From assembly GCA_910586575.1 (NCBI GenBank), contig CAJUJQ010000033.1:1-25195 (forward strand): a stretch of 25,195 nt of DNA, written 5' to 3'. A model generated the notes under the pieces. It was not told the DNA's origin and ran no database searches. It saw only the letters and a program-made list of their open reading frames with translations. The translations under genes and the position numbers were made by a program. Below, piece after piece: positions 8,155 to 16,149 of the stretch (positions within the stretch are counted from its first letter, which is position 1; each line of letters begins with the position of its first letter). The DNA comes from an uncultured Clostridia bacterium (GTDB lineage Bacteria; Bacillota; Clostridia; Oscillospirales; Butyricicoccaceae).

Positions 8155-8160
8155 ATTATA
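8155..8160 (-). promoter_or_regulatory. -10 box of the MATE gene
   Basis: TATAAT on the minus strand at 8160-8155, about 35 bases before the MATE start. A TTGACA lies at 8190-8185 but 24 bases away, too far for a normal spacer, so the promoter may be weak without an activator. Confidence 0.4.
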
Positions 8161-8205
8161 CGGGATTCCCGGCCATGCGTAAAATGTCAATCTTTGTTTT
8201 TGAGT

Positions 8206-8228
8206 ATATCAAAATGATATGGTGATAT
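8206..8228. promoter_or_regulatory. ATATCA/TGATAT palindrome over the lysR start (LysR box candidate)
   Basis: ATATCA-AAA-TGATAT at 8206-8220 is a perfect 6-bp inverted repeat with a third TGATAT half-site at 8223-8228. It lies in the shared region between the divergent lysR and MATE genes, immediately before the lysR ATG. LysR proteins bind short dyads of this form, so autoregulation is likely. Confidence 0.45.
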
Positions 8229-8231
8229 CTG

Positions 8232-9125
8232 ATGAATTTCAGCTTTGACAGCTACCGCATTTTTTACTATGCCGCCAAATACCAGGGCTTTACACAGGCG
8301 GCGCAAATCCTGGGCAGCAACCAGCCCAACATTACCCGCGCCATCAAGAAGCTCGAAGCCGCGCTCGGGTGCAAGCTTTTCGTGCGCTCCAACCAGGGCG
8401 CAAGGCTGACCCCGGAGGGTGAAAAGCTGTATGCGCATATCGCGCTGGCGTTCGGGCATATCCAGGCGGGGGAGGCGGAAATTGCCGCTAACCAAAGCCT
8501 GCAAAGCGGCGTTGTGACCGTCGCGGCGAGCGAGGTTGCGCTGCACTGCTTCCTGCTGCCGGTGCTGAAAGCCTACCGCGCCCGCTATCCGGGGGTGCGT
8601 ATCCGCGTTACCAATTATACGGCTTTACAGGCAATTGAGGTGATAAAAGACGGGCTTGCCGATTTTGCGGTAATTACCACGCCGCAGCGCCTGCCCAAAA
8701 CCCTGCGGCATCATATCCTGATGGAGATCCAGGAGGTGCCAATCGCCGGGACGGCCTTCGCGGAGCTGTGCGGGAAGCCCCTGACCCTGCGGGAGCTGGC
8801 GCGCTGTCCGCTGGTTGGGCTGGAAGCGCATACCGCAACTTTTGGGCTGTACAGCAAGCTCTTTTCGGAGCAGGGGTTAACCTTCCAGCCGGATATTGAG
8901 GTTGCCACCGCAGACCAGATTTTGCCGATGGTGAAAAACGACCTTGGAATCGGGTTCGTGCCCGAATCGATGGTGCGGGATGATATCGCGGCGGGGAATG
9001 TGATGGTGCTTTCCTTAGAAACGCCGGTTCCAAAGCGTTCCATCTGCTTGCTGCGGCAGGAGGACCAGCCGCTGAGCATCGCGGCGCGAGAGCTGAAACG
9101 GATGGTTACCGCTTCCGGGCAATGA
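8232..9125 (+). CDS. LysR family transcriptional regulator
   Basis: This 297-residue protein has the LysR N-terminal helix-turn-helix in residues ~5-65, with FTQAAQILGSNQPNITRAIK and LEAALGCKLFVRSNQGARLT, followed by a periplasmic-binding-protein-like effector domain (residues ~95-295). The start is the only sensible ATG, but no good Shine-Dalgarno is present; only GGTG lies eight bases upstream and the region is occupied by a palindrome. It is divergent from the MATE gene, the probable target, and 16 bases upstream of the RluA-type gene, with which it probably shares a transcript. The effector is unknown. Confidence 0.9.
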   Translation: MNFSFDSYRIFYYAAKYQGFTQAAQILGSNQPNITRAIKKLEAALGCKLFVRSNQGARLTPEGEKLYAHIALAFGHIQAGEAEIAANQSLQSGVVTVAASEVALHCFLLPVLKAYRARYPGVRIRVTNYTALQAIEVIKDGLADFAVITTPQRLPKTLRHHILMEIQEVPIAGTAFAELCGKPLTLRELARCPLVGLEAHTATFGLYSKLFSEQGLTFQPDIEVATADQILPMVKNDLGIGFVPESMVRDDIAAGNVMVLSLETPVPKRSICLLRQEDQPLSIAARELKRMVTASGQ

Positions 9126-9141
9126 CGGGGAGGGAACAGCT

Positions 9142-10059
9142 ATGATAAGAGAGGTGCAGCTCCGGGTGGAGACGGACGGCGTGACGGTCGAGCGATTCCT
9201 GCGCAGCCGTGGGCTGTCGCGTCACCTGCTGACGATTTTGAAAGCCGTGCCGGATGGCATGACGGTAGATGGTGCGCACGTCCGCACGGTTGACCGCCTG
9301 CGGGCGGGCGATGTGCTGGCACTGCGCGTATACGAGGGCGCAGCCAGTGGACGCATTGCCCCGGCGGCGCTGCCGCTCGATATCGTCTATGAGGATGAGG
9401 ATTTATTTGTCATCAATAAGCCCGCCGGGATGGCGGTGCACCCGTCCCAGGGAAACCGGGAGGACACCGTTGCGAACGCGCTGGCACAGCTGTACGCGGG
9501 ACGCGCGGAGACGTTTGTATTCCGCGCCGTTGGGCGGCTGGACAAGAATACCTCGGGGCTGCTTTTGCTTGCGAAGAACGCGCTCTCAGGCTGTTTGCTG
9601 GACGGACAGCGGGAGACCTGCCGGGAGTACCTCGCCGTGTGCGCGGGGAAACTGCCGGAAGCGGGAACCATCGACGCACCCATAGGCCGTGTGCCCGGTT
9701 CCGCGCTGCTGCGGGAGGTGCGCTCGGATGGCAAACGGGCGGTGACGCACTATGTCCGCCTTTGCTGCCGGAACGGTTATTCCCTCGCGCGCGTAAGGCT
9801 GGAAACCGGCAGGACCCATCAAATCCGGGTGCATTTCGCGCACATCGGCCACCCCTTGCCGGGTGATTTCCTGTATGCGCCCGGACTGCCGGGGACGGGG
9901 CGTCACGCGCTGCACGCATGGTCGCTGTCGTTCCGCCAGCCGGTCACGGGGGAGCCGCTGCGCTTCCGCGCGCCCCTGCCGGACGACCTGGCCGCGCTTT
10001 TATCCCCACGGCCAGAAAACACTGCCGCATCCTTTGGATATCCGCCTCACGCAAGGTAA
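9142..10059 (+). CDS. RluA/RluD-family RNA pseudouridine synthase
   Basis: The 305-residue product has an S4-like N-terminal RNA-binding segment (residues ~14-60, VERFLRSRGLSRHLL) and a pseudouridine synthase domain. The catalytic motif is GRLDKNTSGLLLL, with the nucleophile Asp134. Downstream are the family signatures LETGRTHQIRVHFAHIGHPL and GDFLY. Enzymes of this family turn uridine into pseudouridine in 23S rRNA or tRNA; which site is modified cannot be told. GGGAGG lies eight bases before the start at 9142. The gene ends against a long palindrome. Confidence 0.92.
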   Translation: MIREVQLRVETDGVTVERFLRSRGLSRHLLTILKAVPDGMTVDGAHVRTVDRLRAGDVLALRVYEGAASGRIAPAALPLDIVYEDEDLFVINKPAGMAVHPSQGNREDTVANALAQLYAGRAETFVFRAVGRLDKNTSGLLLLAKNALSGCLLDGQRETCREYLAVCAGKLPEAGTIDAPIGRVPGSALLREVRSDGKRAVTHYVRLCCRNGYSLARVRLETGRTHQIRVHFAHIGHPLPGDFLYAPGLPGTGRHALHAWSLSFRQPVTGEPLRFRAPLPDDLAALLSPRPENTAASFGYPPHAR

Positions 10060-10060
10060 C

Positions 10061-10098
10061 AATCTGTAGGGGAGGGGCAAGCCCCTCCCCTACAGATT
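10061..10098. repeat. Dispersed palindromic repeat, copy 1
   Basis: Perfect 18-bp arms (10061-10078 and 10081-10098) separated by AA; the core reads TGTAGGGGAGGGGC on the left. A related copy lies at 18496-18523. It begins two bases after the stop of the pseudouridine synthase gene and may stabilise or end that transcript, though no T tract follows directly. Confidence 0.8.
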
Positions 10099-10150
10099 CA
10101 ATCTCAAAGAGTGGTAACATTCTGCAATTTTTATTGAAGAATAACGATCG

Positions 10151-10193
10151 GAAAAAACACGCCCCGGAAGGGTTTCCAACCTTCCGGGGCGTG
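10151..10193 (-). terminator. Terminator of the CBS-domain gene
   Basis: CACGCCCCGGAAGG (10158-10171) pairs perfectly with CCTTCCGGGGCGTG (10180-10193). On the minus strand the stem is followed by TTTTTT (10157-10152). Confidence 0.9.
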
Positions 10194-10209
10194 CTGTCGA
10201 ATAGCGGTT

Positions 10210-10611
10210 TTAGAGAATGCGTTTGCTGAAATATTCCAGGATATCGCTGCGGGTGACGATGCCCATAAACGCGCCGCGCCCATCGACCATTGGCGCGAAA
10301 TTCTGGCGCATGACGGTATTCATCAAATCCTCCATGCGGGCATCCACCAAAATGGGGAGGTTATCATGGCGGCGGGGGAGGTCGCGCAGCTCGATTTGTT
10401 CGAGTTCACCCATATCGATCAGGTCATAGCGGAGTAAAAAGCGGAGAAAATCACCCTCGGTGACGGTCCCGACATACAGCCCGTCGCGGGACAGGATAGG
10501 GAGCGCGGTGTAGCCAGAGACCCGGAACTCATCCATTGCGCGTTTCACGGAGTAGTCCTCATAGACGAAAACGACATCGGCCTTGTGCTTCAAAAAATTC
10601 AGTGCGTTCAT
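10210..10611 (-). CDS. Two-CBS-domain protein
   Basis: The start at 10611 (MNALNFLKHKADVVFV) is preferred: AGGAG lies six bases upstream and a promoter lies just beyond, whereas the longer frame to 10680 runs through the promoter. The 133-residue protein is two CBS domains and little else: CBS1 around FRVSGYTALPILSRDGLYVGTV (quoted in parts: GYTALPILSRDG and YVGTVTEGDFLRF) and CBS2 around MVDGRGAFMGIVTRSDILEY. CBS pairs bind adenine nucleotides and act as energy or nucleotide sensors. With no attached enzyme its target is unknown. Confidence 0.88.
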   Translation of the reverse strand: MNALNFLKHKADVVFVYEDYSVKRAMDEFRVSGYTALPILSRDGLYVGTVTEGDFLRFLLRYDLIDMGELEQIELRDLPRRHDNLPILVDARMEDLMNTVMRQNFAPMVDGRGAFMGIVTRSDILEYFSKRIL

Positions 10612-10651
10612 AGGCTGCTCCTTTCGGCGGGAGGGGGGATATCTTACCTTT

Positions 10652-10680
10652 ATCATATACTGTGCAGCCAATCGCTTCAA
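10652..10680 (-). promoter_or_regulatory. Promoter of the CBS-domain gene
   Basis: On the minus strand TTGAAG (10680-10675), 17-base spacer, TATGAT (10657-10652). It supports the shorter start of the CBS gene. Confidence 0.65.
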
Positions 10681-10734
10681 GACGAAATTTGTAAATTTTT
10701 ATACCGCCGCTGTCATCACGCGCCGCGCCAAACG

Positions 10735-11060
10735 CGGAGCCGCGAAGCGGCAAGCCCTCCCCGCGCCGCAGCGCGCATTCCATCCGCCGCCAAGCGGCGG
10801 TAAAAACCGGCAATCGCATTGTCGGTTTTTACACCTTACGCCGGAACGCAGTGTATCGCCGCCGCGCGGCGATGCATGGAGTGTAAGCCGAGCCGACGTG
10901 CGGGCCGCGCCCGCATCGGCGGAGCCTATTCCCCAAAAGTCCGCAGACTTTTGGGGAGGCGCGCAGCGCCCGTCCGCAGATTTTGGACGAGGCGCGCAGC
11001 GCCCCATAGCGAAAGGCTCTCACCCAGGGAGACGAAACCCAGGCAAGAGCCTTTCGCTAT
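10735..11060. repeat. Noncoding block of stacked inverted repeats
   Basis: This gene-free stretch holds at least seven hairpins in a row: CCGC/GCGG (10741-10750), CCGCCGC/GCGGCGG near 10784-10800, an A/T-flanked stem (10801-10831, TAAAAACCG against CGGTTTTTA), ATCGCCGC/GCGGCGAT (10855-10873), a G+C stem near 10893-10919, CCCCAAAAGTC/GACTTTTGGGG (10931-10956) and ATAGCGAAAGGCTCT/AGAGCCTTTCGCTAT (11006-11020 with 11046-11060). No ORF here has a ribosome binding site or family resemblance. Confidence 0.7.
10939..11004. repeat. Two tandem ~33-bp repeats inside the hairpin block
   Basis: The units 10939-10971 and 10972-11004 share GTCCGCAGA, TTTTGG and GAGGCGCGCAGCGCCC, the last containing the hairpin GGCGC-GCA-GCGCC. 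A third, partial relative (TCCGCAGATTTTTGGGG) lies at 19302-19318. Confidence 0.7.
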
Positions 11061-11094
11061 ATGGAAGATACGTGAAAAGGAGAAACTGGCAAAT

Positions 11095-11298
11095 TTAGTA
11101 TCTGGGGCGCATCCGATCCGCGTCGCCGCCCCATACGGAAACGCTTGGCTTGCTGTGTGCCGACGCATGTGATGCTTGGCAATCCGGGCAAATCAAAAAA
11201 TTGTTGTAACGTAGCACCTTGCGCTGCCGCTCTTCGTATTGTCCGATGAGGTTCACCATTCTTGTATGACCACACCGGAAGGTTACATCATACATCAT
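11095..11298 (-). CDS. Small zinc-ribbon-like protein
   Basis: The start at 11298 follows AGGAGG at nine bases; the frame upstream to 11346 lacks one. The 67-residue product has Cys9-Gly-His11 and Cys37-Pro-Asp-Cys40, enough to hold one zinc ion, with a basic helix between them (YEERQRKVLRYNNFLICPDC). Short Clostridial proteins of the pattern CGH...ERxRKI...CPxC are common and of unknown function. The last ~25 residues are Ser/Ala-rich and probably disordered. It has its own promoter (11412-11439). Confidence 0.7.
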   Translation of the reverse strand: MMYDVTFRCGHTRMVNLIGQYEERQRKVLRYNNFLICPDCQASHASAHSKPSVSVWGGDADRMRPRY

Positions 11299-11411
11299 GA
11301 TTTCTTGCCTCCTGTGCAATCCGAATAGAGTTTGAGTGGCCGTCAAATTTTTACCTGTCCTGCGATTCCTGTCCAGGTTTGTTTCAGTGGCTGTTTTCCT
11401 TTACTGATTGC

Positions 11412-11439
11412 ATTATACCGTATTCCACAGGCTTTTCAA
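11412..11439 (-). promoter_or_regulatory. Promoter of the zinc-ribbon gene
   Basis: On the minus strand TTGAAA (11439-11434), 16-base spacer, TATAAT (11417-11412), about 114 bases before the start codon. The rest of the gap 11299-11632 is AT-rich with no ORF of note. Confidence 0.6.
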
Positions 11440-11632
11440 TCGGCAAATTCCCTCAAATTGGAAATTATTTTCGGCTTTTTCTCTGACGAATCCTACAATT
11501 CATGTGACAATTGTAATGAAATCGGTTTCACTCTGGTTCAGAATGTCATATATTTCCGGGGCTGGAAAATTCCTGAAAATTATACTTTTTGGGTAAGATG
11601 CCGCCGCGGGGCGGACAGGCTTCATGCTGGAA

Positions 11633-12898
11633 TCAGTTTCGGAGGTAGGCCTGGACCTCGCGTTGGAGCGCCATCAGCGTCGCCGGGATATCGGCGTCCC
11701 CGTAAAAAACGAAGGACAGCCGTTCATTTGCAATAGCAAGCGTTTGCCTGTAAGTCTCGTACTTGGGCAGCTCGGCGGCTTCGTCCATCACACGGTCGAG
11801 CAGCTCGGCGTTGAGCCGCAGCTCGGCGGCGGCATTGGCGTACAGCTCCTGGTCCCATTCGTTAATCCGCAGGACGGCGGTCCCCTCCGAGCCTTCATAA
11901 AGGACGCTCTGCACCTGCGGGTCGTAGCTGAGCAGGCACAGCAGATCCCACGCAAGCTTCTTGTGCTTGCTGCGCGCGTTGATGGCGGCAACCTGGGTTT
12001 CCAGGCACGAGATATTGCCGCCCTGCGGCCCTGCGGGCATGGGCAGGTAGCCCCATTCAAAATTCTGCTGCCCCAGCAGCCCTAGCGGGTAATACTCCAT
12101 CATCCGGTAGTCGGTCAGGTTCATCACGCGGAACGCCACACGGCCGTCGAAGAAATCCTGCTCGGTCACCTGGTACCCGTCCCCCAGGCGGTATAGCTTC
12201 CGGCAGAAGTGCACGGCTTCTTCAACCTGGGGGCGGTCGAAATAGCACTCGGTGCCCGCCTTATCCACCACGGACGTGCCGTTGGAAGCAACTGCGTATT
12301 CCCAGCGGTAGCCGTAGCAGCCGTACTGCCCGGAGTGGGTCACCCGCTGGCAGATATTGTAGAAATCGTCCCATGTCCAGTCGTGCCCCGGGGGCTGGAT
12401 GCCCTCGCGCTCGAGCAGGCTGCGGTTATAGAACATCATGGTGGTGGCGCTCTGGATGGGGAGCGCATATAAGGTATCGCCCATCCGCCCGGCCTCAAAG
12501 GCGGCGGGATAATATTTTTCCGGGTCGAAATCCTGATCGGCGGCAAGCAGCCCGTCCAGTTCCGCCAGCGCGCCGATGGATAAGTACCGCTGGAAATCGG
12601 CGTCCAGCACGAAGAATACGTCGGGCATCTTGCCGGTCAGCGCCTGCGACGCCAGCCATTCGGAATAGTCCTCCTGCCGGATACCGCTGGTGTATTCCAC
12701 GCGCACGCCGGGGTGTTCGTCCTCGAAACGCGCGACGGCGGTATCCACCATATCATAGTAGTCGCTGTACGGTGCGTCCCAGTCGCTGCCGACGTAAACG
12801 CCGAACCGCAGGACGGTATCCTGACGGGTCAGCCCAGGCAGGAACACCGCCAACAGGAGTACGGCAGCCAGTAGGAGCACGCCACGCCGGGCGCTCAC
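11633..12898 (-). CDS. Extracellular solute-binding protein, family 1 type (no transporter partner)
   Basis: This 421-residue protein matches family 1 sugar-binding proteins of ABC importers: FEDEHPGVRVEY near the start of the mature part, then SQALTGKMPDVFFVLD, PIQSATTMMFYNRSLLEREG and DWTWDDFYNICQRV. Such proteins bind oligosaccharides outside the membrane. The N-terminus has one hydrophobic segment (GVLLLAAVLLLAVFLPGL) but no lipobox cysteine, unlike most Firmicute binding proteins, so it may stay anchored or be released. It starts with GTG at 12898 inside a GTGA overlap with the response regulator stop, so it is translationally coupled. No permease or ATPase gene is present. The context suggests a sensory role; ligand unknown. 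Confidence 0.82.
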   Translation of the reverse strand: MSARRGVLLLAAVLLLAVFLPGLTRQDTVLRFGVYVGSDWDAPYSDYYDMVDTAVARFEDEHPGVRVEYTSGIRQEDYSEWLASQALTGKMPDVFFVLDADFQRYLSIGALAELDGLLAADQDFDPEKYYPAAFEAGRMGDTLYALPIQSATTMMFYNRSLLEREGIQPPGHDWTWDDFYNICQRVTHSGQYGCYGYRWEYAVASNGTSVVDKAGTECYFDRPQVEEAVHFCRKLYRLGDGYQVTEQDFFDGRVAFRVMNLTDYRMMEYYPLGLLGQQNFEWGYLPMPAGPQGGNISCLETQVAAINARSKHKKLAWDLLCLLSYDPQVQSVLYEGSEGTAVLRINEWDQELYANAAAELRLNAELLDRVMDEAAELPKYETYRQTLAIANERLSFVFYGDADIPATLMALQREVQAYLRN

Positions 12899-13569
12899 AG
12901 CTGCGGCCGCTTGCCCGCGGCGAATCCGGTCTGTACCGACCAGATGGCGAGCTGCGTGCGGTCGCGCAGGCCAAGCTTGCCGAGGATGGTGCTCAGGTAG
13001 TTGCGCACGGTGCCCTCGGACAGGCCGAGCACCTGGGCAATTTCACGGTTCGACAGGCCGCGCCCGACCTGTTCGACAATTTTGCGCTCGGTGCGCCCAA
13101 GCTCCTCCGCGCCGCCGGTGGTGACCTCGATGCGCAGGTCGCTCTGTGCCATCTGCGCGAACAGGCGCAGCACCTTGGACGCGACGGTCGGGTGAATCAT
13201 CGAGCCGCCCTTGGCAGCCGTGCGGATGGCGTTGGCAAGATCTTCCATGGAAACGCCCTTGAGCAGGTAGCCACACGCGCCGTGCTTGAGCGCTTGGTAG
13301 ACAAACTGGTCGTCGTCGAAGGTGGTTAGTACCAGGATGCGCAGCGAAGGGTCGTTTTCCTTTAAGATCTGGGTGCATTGGATACCGTCCATTTCAGGCA
13401 TGCGGATATCCATCAGCACCACGTCGGGCGAAGTGCGGCGGACGGCGCTGAGCACCTCCCGCCCGTTGCGCGCGGTCGCGACCACCTCGATATCCTCACA
13501 CGCATTCAGGACAATTTGCAGGCTTTGCCGGATCAGCTCCTGGTCGTCTGCTATCAATACCTTGATCAT
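12895..13569 (-). CDS. NarL/FixJ-family response regulator
   Basis: The 224-residue product has a receiver domain (acidic pair Asp8-Asp9, phosphoacceptor Asp54 in VVLMDIRMPEMDG, Thr in LVLTTFDDD, Lys in GYLLKGVS) and a C-terminal LuxR-type helix-turn-helix (LGRTERKIVEQVGRGLSNRE, then IAQVLGLSEGTVRNYLSTIL). The start at 13569 is preferred over 13575 because GGAGGG lies six bases before it and directly abuts the other ATG. Its start lies 74 bases inside the kinase gene and its stop overlaps the solute-binding protein start. It should be phosphorylated by the adjacent kinase and activate transcription, perhaps at the palindrome 16149-16170. Confidence 0.93.
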   Translation of the reverse strand: MIKVLIADDQELIRQSLQIVLNACEDIEVVATARNGREVLSAVRRTSPDVVLMDIRMPEMDGIQCTQILKENDPSLRILVLTTFDDDQFVYQALKHGACGYLLKGVSMEDLANAIRTAAKGGSMIHPTVASKVLRLFAQMAQSDLRIEVTTGGAEELGRTERKIVEQVGRGLSNREIAQVLGLSEGTVRNYLSTILGKLGLRDRTQLAIWSVQTGFAAGKRPQL

Positions 13570-14863
13570 TTTCATCCCTCCATCTGATGTTCAGCCTTGC
13601 CATTACGGTAAAGCCGCAGAAGCTTTTGACACGGAGCCTGCCGCCCAGCAGGGCGACCCGCTCTTCCATGTGGCGCAGGCCGAAGCCCTTCTGGCAGTCC
13701 TCGCAGCCGGAGCCGTTGTCGTGCACGATTACGACCAGCCAGCGCCCTTCCAGCTTGATACGGATGCTGATTTCGGTTGCGCCGCCGTGCTTGATGGCGT
13801 TGGTCATGCTTTCCTGCACAATGCGGTAAACGGTATCGGCTTCATCCATCTGCAATTCAACCTGGTCCAGCATGCTGTCCAGCGTGACACGCACGCCCGA
13901 GGCGGCTTCGGTATCCCGCGCCATTTTGCGGACGACCTCGGCAGTGACAAGGTGCTCCGGCTGCTCGGCGCCCAGCGCGTGCACTGAGCGGCGCACCTCC
14001 TGTAAGCCGCTGCGGGAGACGTCGGCGAGGACAACCAGGTGCTCCCGCACGTGCTCGGGGGAGCGGTCGGTCAGGGTGATGCAGGCGTCAAGCCCGGCGG
14101 AAATGCTGGTCAGAATATGCCCGATCGAGTCGTGGATCTCGCGGGCAATGCGGTTGCGCTCATGGATGGCTGCGCTGCGCTCGCTCTCGATGGCGTAGGC
14201 CATAATCCGCTGGTTGGCCTCCCCAAGCTCCGCGTTCAGGCGGATGACCTTTTCATGCTCCGCCGAACGCTGGAGCGACATTTGCACAATCACCGTGATA
14301 AAGAGCAGCATATTGATGGAAATCAAAACGTTTTTCGTGGAAATCAGCAGGTTGGCAGTGTTGGTATTATAGTAAAACAGATAATCCTGGAAGGAAACCA
14401 TCGGTATCTGGAGGCTGATAAGGTCGTAATCGCTGCAAAGGAACAGCACGGTCATGATACCAATAAAAATGGTTTGTGTGCGTCTCGATTCAAAGAATAC
14501 CAGCAGTTCGGCGGCTACCAGCAGCACAACGCCGGCGTAGCTCATCCGGAGCGCGGCCATCAAAGCAATCAGCAGCACAAGCGTCGCGGCTACCAGCAGC
14601 TTTTGCCGGAAGGGTGTTCCGTCATTCCTGCGGATGAGCGCCATCGTCCCGAGCAGCAGCAGGAACAGGGAAACGGCGATGATGGGCGTCGCGCGGGGTG
14701 AGTTTGGCACAGCGCTTACCTGGTCAAAGAAGGCGCGCGCCTGGCCGCTTTGGGCGATACGCTCGGCGGTGATGCCGATGGTCATGGAAAGGAAGAGGAT
14801 AATCACCAGATTCAGCGCGGCCATCATTTCCAGCAGCATACGCTGCACTTTTTTGTCATACAT
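13496..14863 (-). CDS. NarL-type sensor histidine kinase (HisKA_3)
   Basis: The 455-residue protein has about six membrane segments in residues 10-200 (for example NLVIILFLSMTIGI and NMLLFITVIVQMSL), a short coiled stretch, then HisKA_3 with the phosphorylated His244 in IAREIHDSIGHI, and an ATPase domain with N box QESMTNAIKHG (Asn355), DNGSG (382-386) and GFGLRHMEERVALLGG. No extracytoplasmic ligand domain is evident, so a separate binding protein could supply sensing. AGGAGG lies seven bases before the start at 14863. The last ~24 residues are read from DNA that also encodes the start of the response regulator in another frame, a longer overlap than usual. Confidence 0.92.
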   Translation of the reverse strand: MYDKKVQRMLLEMMAALNLVIILFLSMTIGITAERIAQSGQARAFFDQVSAVPNSPRATPIIAVSLFLLLLGTMALIRRNDGTPFRQKLLVAATLVLLIALMAALRMSYAGVVLLVAAELLVFFESRRTQTIFIGIMTVLFLCSDYDLISLQIPMVSFQDYLFYYNTNTANLLISTKNVLISINMLLFITVIVQMSLQRSAEHEKVIRLNAELGEANQRIMAYAIESERSAAIHERNRIAREIHDSIGHILTSISAGLDACITLTDRSPEHVREHLVVLADVSRSGLQEVRRSVHALGAEQPEHLVTAEVVRKMARDTEAASGVRVTLDSMLDQVELQMDEADTVYRIVQESMTNAIKHGGATEISIRIKLEGRWLVVIVHDNGSGCEDCQKGFGLRHMEERVALLGGRLRVKSFCGFTVMARLNIRWRDENDQGIDSRRPGADPAKPANCPECV

Positions 14864-15114
14864 ACGCGCGCCTCCTTATCCAAGCGTGTTTTGTCCCCGC
14901 GCGGGGCGCCGCAAGCCCCTTTTCCTGCCGGAACCAATAGATAAAGGGAGTGTGCGGAATGAAGGGGGTTTCCGGACGGGCGGTTTCCAAACAAAAATTC
15001 TTTCAATCATCTTCTTAAAAGCGATTAGAAGAGGGGGGGACGGCCCGCAAGCCCGAATGGCTGCCCATTCCGGGCAAAAAACAGGGGATGTTACATGCAG
15101 TCGAATAAACGGGT
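14864..15114. other. 251-base gap between the upstream binding protein and the kinase
   Basis: No gene is supported here. Visible are a CCCCGCGCGGGG palindrome near 14896-14907, an imperfect hairpin GCCCGAATGG/CCATTCCGGGC near 15051-15075 and, at 14991-14998, ACAAAAAT, which matches the half-site of the palindrome upstream of the operon. No clear promoter or terminator was found, so read-through from the upstream gene to the kinase is possible. Confidence 0.4.
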
Positions 15115-16080
15115 TTACTGCCAGCTTGTCAAATCATAGTCGTCAATGTTGGAAGCCGTAATCATGGATACGCCGATATGTGTCGCCGGGTCGTCAATCC
15201 CCTGGCCGTCGAGCAGCGCGTACATGGCATCCCCCGCCGCCTGCGCCAGCTCATATGGGTAGCGCGCCACGGAACCCGCCATCAGCCCTTTCTGCACGGC
15301 GGAGCGCGCCTGCGGCGACCCGTCCACACCGTACAGGAGCAGCTGCCCTTCCAGGTGTTGGCGTTCCAGCGCGGCGAGCGCACCGACCGCCGATTGGTCG
15401 TTGACCGCGACAATCGCGTTCGCGTCCGGATAACTGTCCAGCAGCGCTCCGCATACCTTGCTTGATAACGCCAGCTGGCGGCTGCCGTCGCCCTCGCCAA
15501 CGATGGTATACCCATCGCGCAGCGCGTCCCGGAAGCTGCTCACGAAGCTGTCGGAATAACGGTTCCCGGGCTGGTCAAGCACCAGGATTTCCGCTTCCGG
15601 GAGCCGCGACATCAGGTCATCCGCGCAAAGGCGGCCCGCCGCGCTGGGATTGCTGGAAACGGTTGCTGTAACTTGTTCAAGGTTGGACGAGGCATCGAGC
15701 GCAACCACCGGGATGCCGACCCGCTCCGCAGCCGCCAGGGCGGGGGAGAGCTGGTTCCAGTCCACCGCGCTGATGAAAATGCCGTCCGGCTTCTGTCTGA
15801 TCAGCTCATAAACCTGTTCCAGCTGCTTGTCGGCGCGCTGCCGCGCGTCGCGGGAGACCAGAACGTCCCCACGGCTTTCGGCAATCGAGCGAAGCTTGCT
15901 GTCCACCGCTTCGTAATAGGGGTCGGACAGCGTCTGCATGACCGACCCGAACGTGCGCCGGTTCGCAGTTTGCTGATAGGAATAATCATATGGGGGGAAG
16001 TAAAGGAATAAGGATAAAACCAGCAGCAGGCCCAGCAGTGCGCCCGCCAGCAGATAATACAGCAGCGAGTTCGGTTTCAA
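15115..16080 (-). CDS. Ribose-type (type I) sugar-binding protein, membrane-anchored
   Basis: The start is taken as TTG 16080 because AAAGGGGAG lies six bases upstream; the frame to ATG 16152 crosses the promoter. The 321-residue product begins with a strong hydrophobic segment (LLYYLLAGALLGLLLVLSLF) without a lipobox cysteine, so it is probably a signal anchor. The rest follows the type I periplasmic binding fold of RbsB-like proteins: KPDGIFISAVDWNQLSPAL, GIPVVALDASS, DANAIVAVNDQSAVGALAAL and LLYGVDGSPQA. These bind monosaccharides or autoinducer-like sugars. No transporter subunits are adjacent; a kinase and regulator follow. It may act as the ligand-sensing part of that system. Ligand unknown. 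Confidence 0.83.
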   Translation of the reverse strand: MKPNSLLYYLLAGALLGLLLVLSLFLYFPPYDYSYQQTANRRTFGSVMQTLSDPYYEAVDSKLRSIAESRGDVLVSRDARQRADKQLEQVYELIRQKPDGIFISAVDWNQLSPALAAAERVGIPVVALDASSNLEQVTATVSSNPSAAGRLCADDLMSRLPEAEILVLDQPGNRYSDSFVSSFRDALRDGYTIVGEGDGSRQLALSSKVCGALLDSYPDANAIVAVNDQSAVGALAALERQHLEGQLLLYGVDGSPQARSAVQKGLMAGSVARYPYELAQAAGDAMYALLDGQGIDDPATHIGVSMITASNIDDYDLTSWQ

Positions 16081-16120
16081 CTGTTGCTCCCCTTTCCGTC
16101 TGTTCGGATATCTTTTCAAT

Positions 16121-16149
16121 ATTTTACCATAAAATGCGGTGGATATCAA
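16121..16149 (-). promoter_or_regulatory. Promoter of the binding protein-kinase-regulator cluster
   Basis: On the minus strand TTGATA (16149-16144), 17-base spacer ending in TGG, TAAAAT (16126-16121). The TG before the -10 makes it an extended -10 type. Confidence 0.65.

Noticed and set aside
8155..8190. TTGACA with TATAAT on the minus strand as a promoter for the MATE gene
   Set aside because: The spacer is 24 bases, too long for a standard promoter; only the -10 box is kept.
10735..11060. CRISPR array in the repeat-rich block
   Set aside because: The repeats are stacked palindromes and one tandem duplication, without regular spacing, unique spacers or cas genes.
12373..13329. A 318-codon plus-strand frame across the binding protein and response regulator genes
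   Set aside because: Arg/Pro/Ala-rich shadow composition opposite two clearly identified minus-strand genes.
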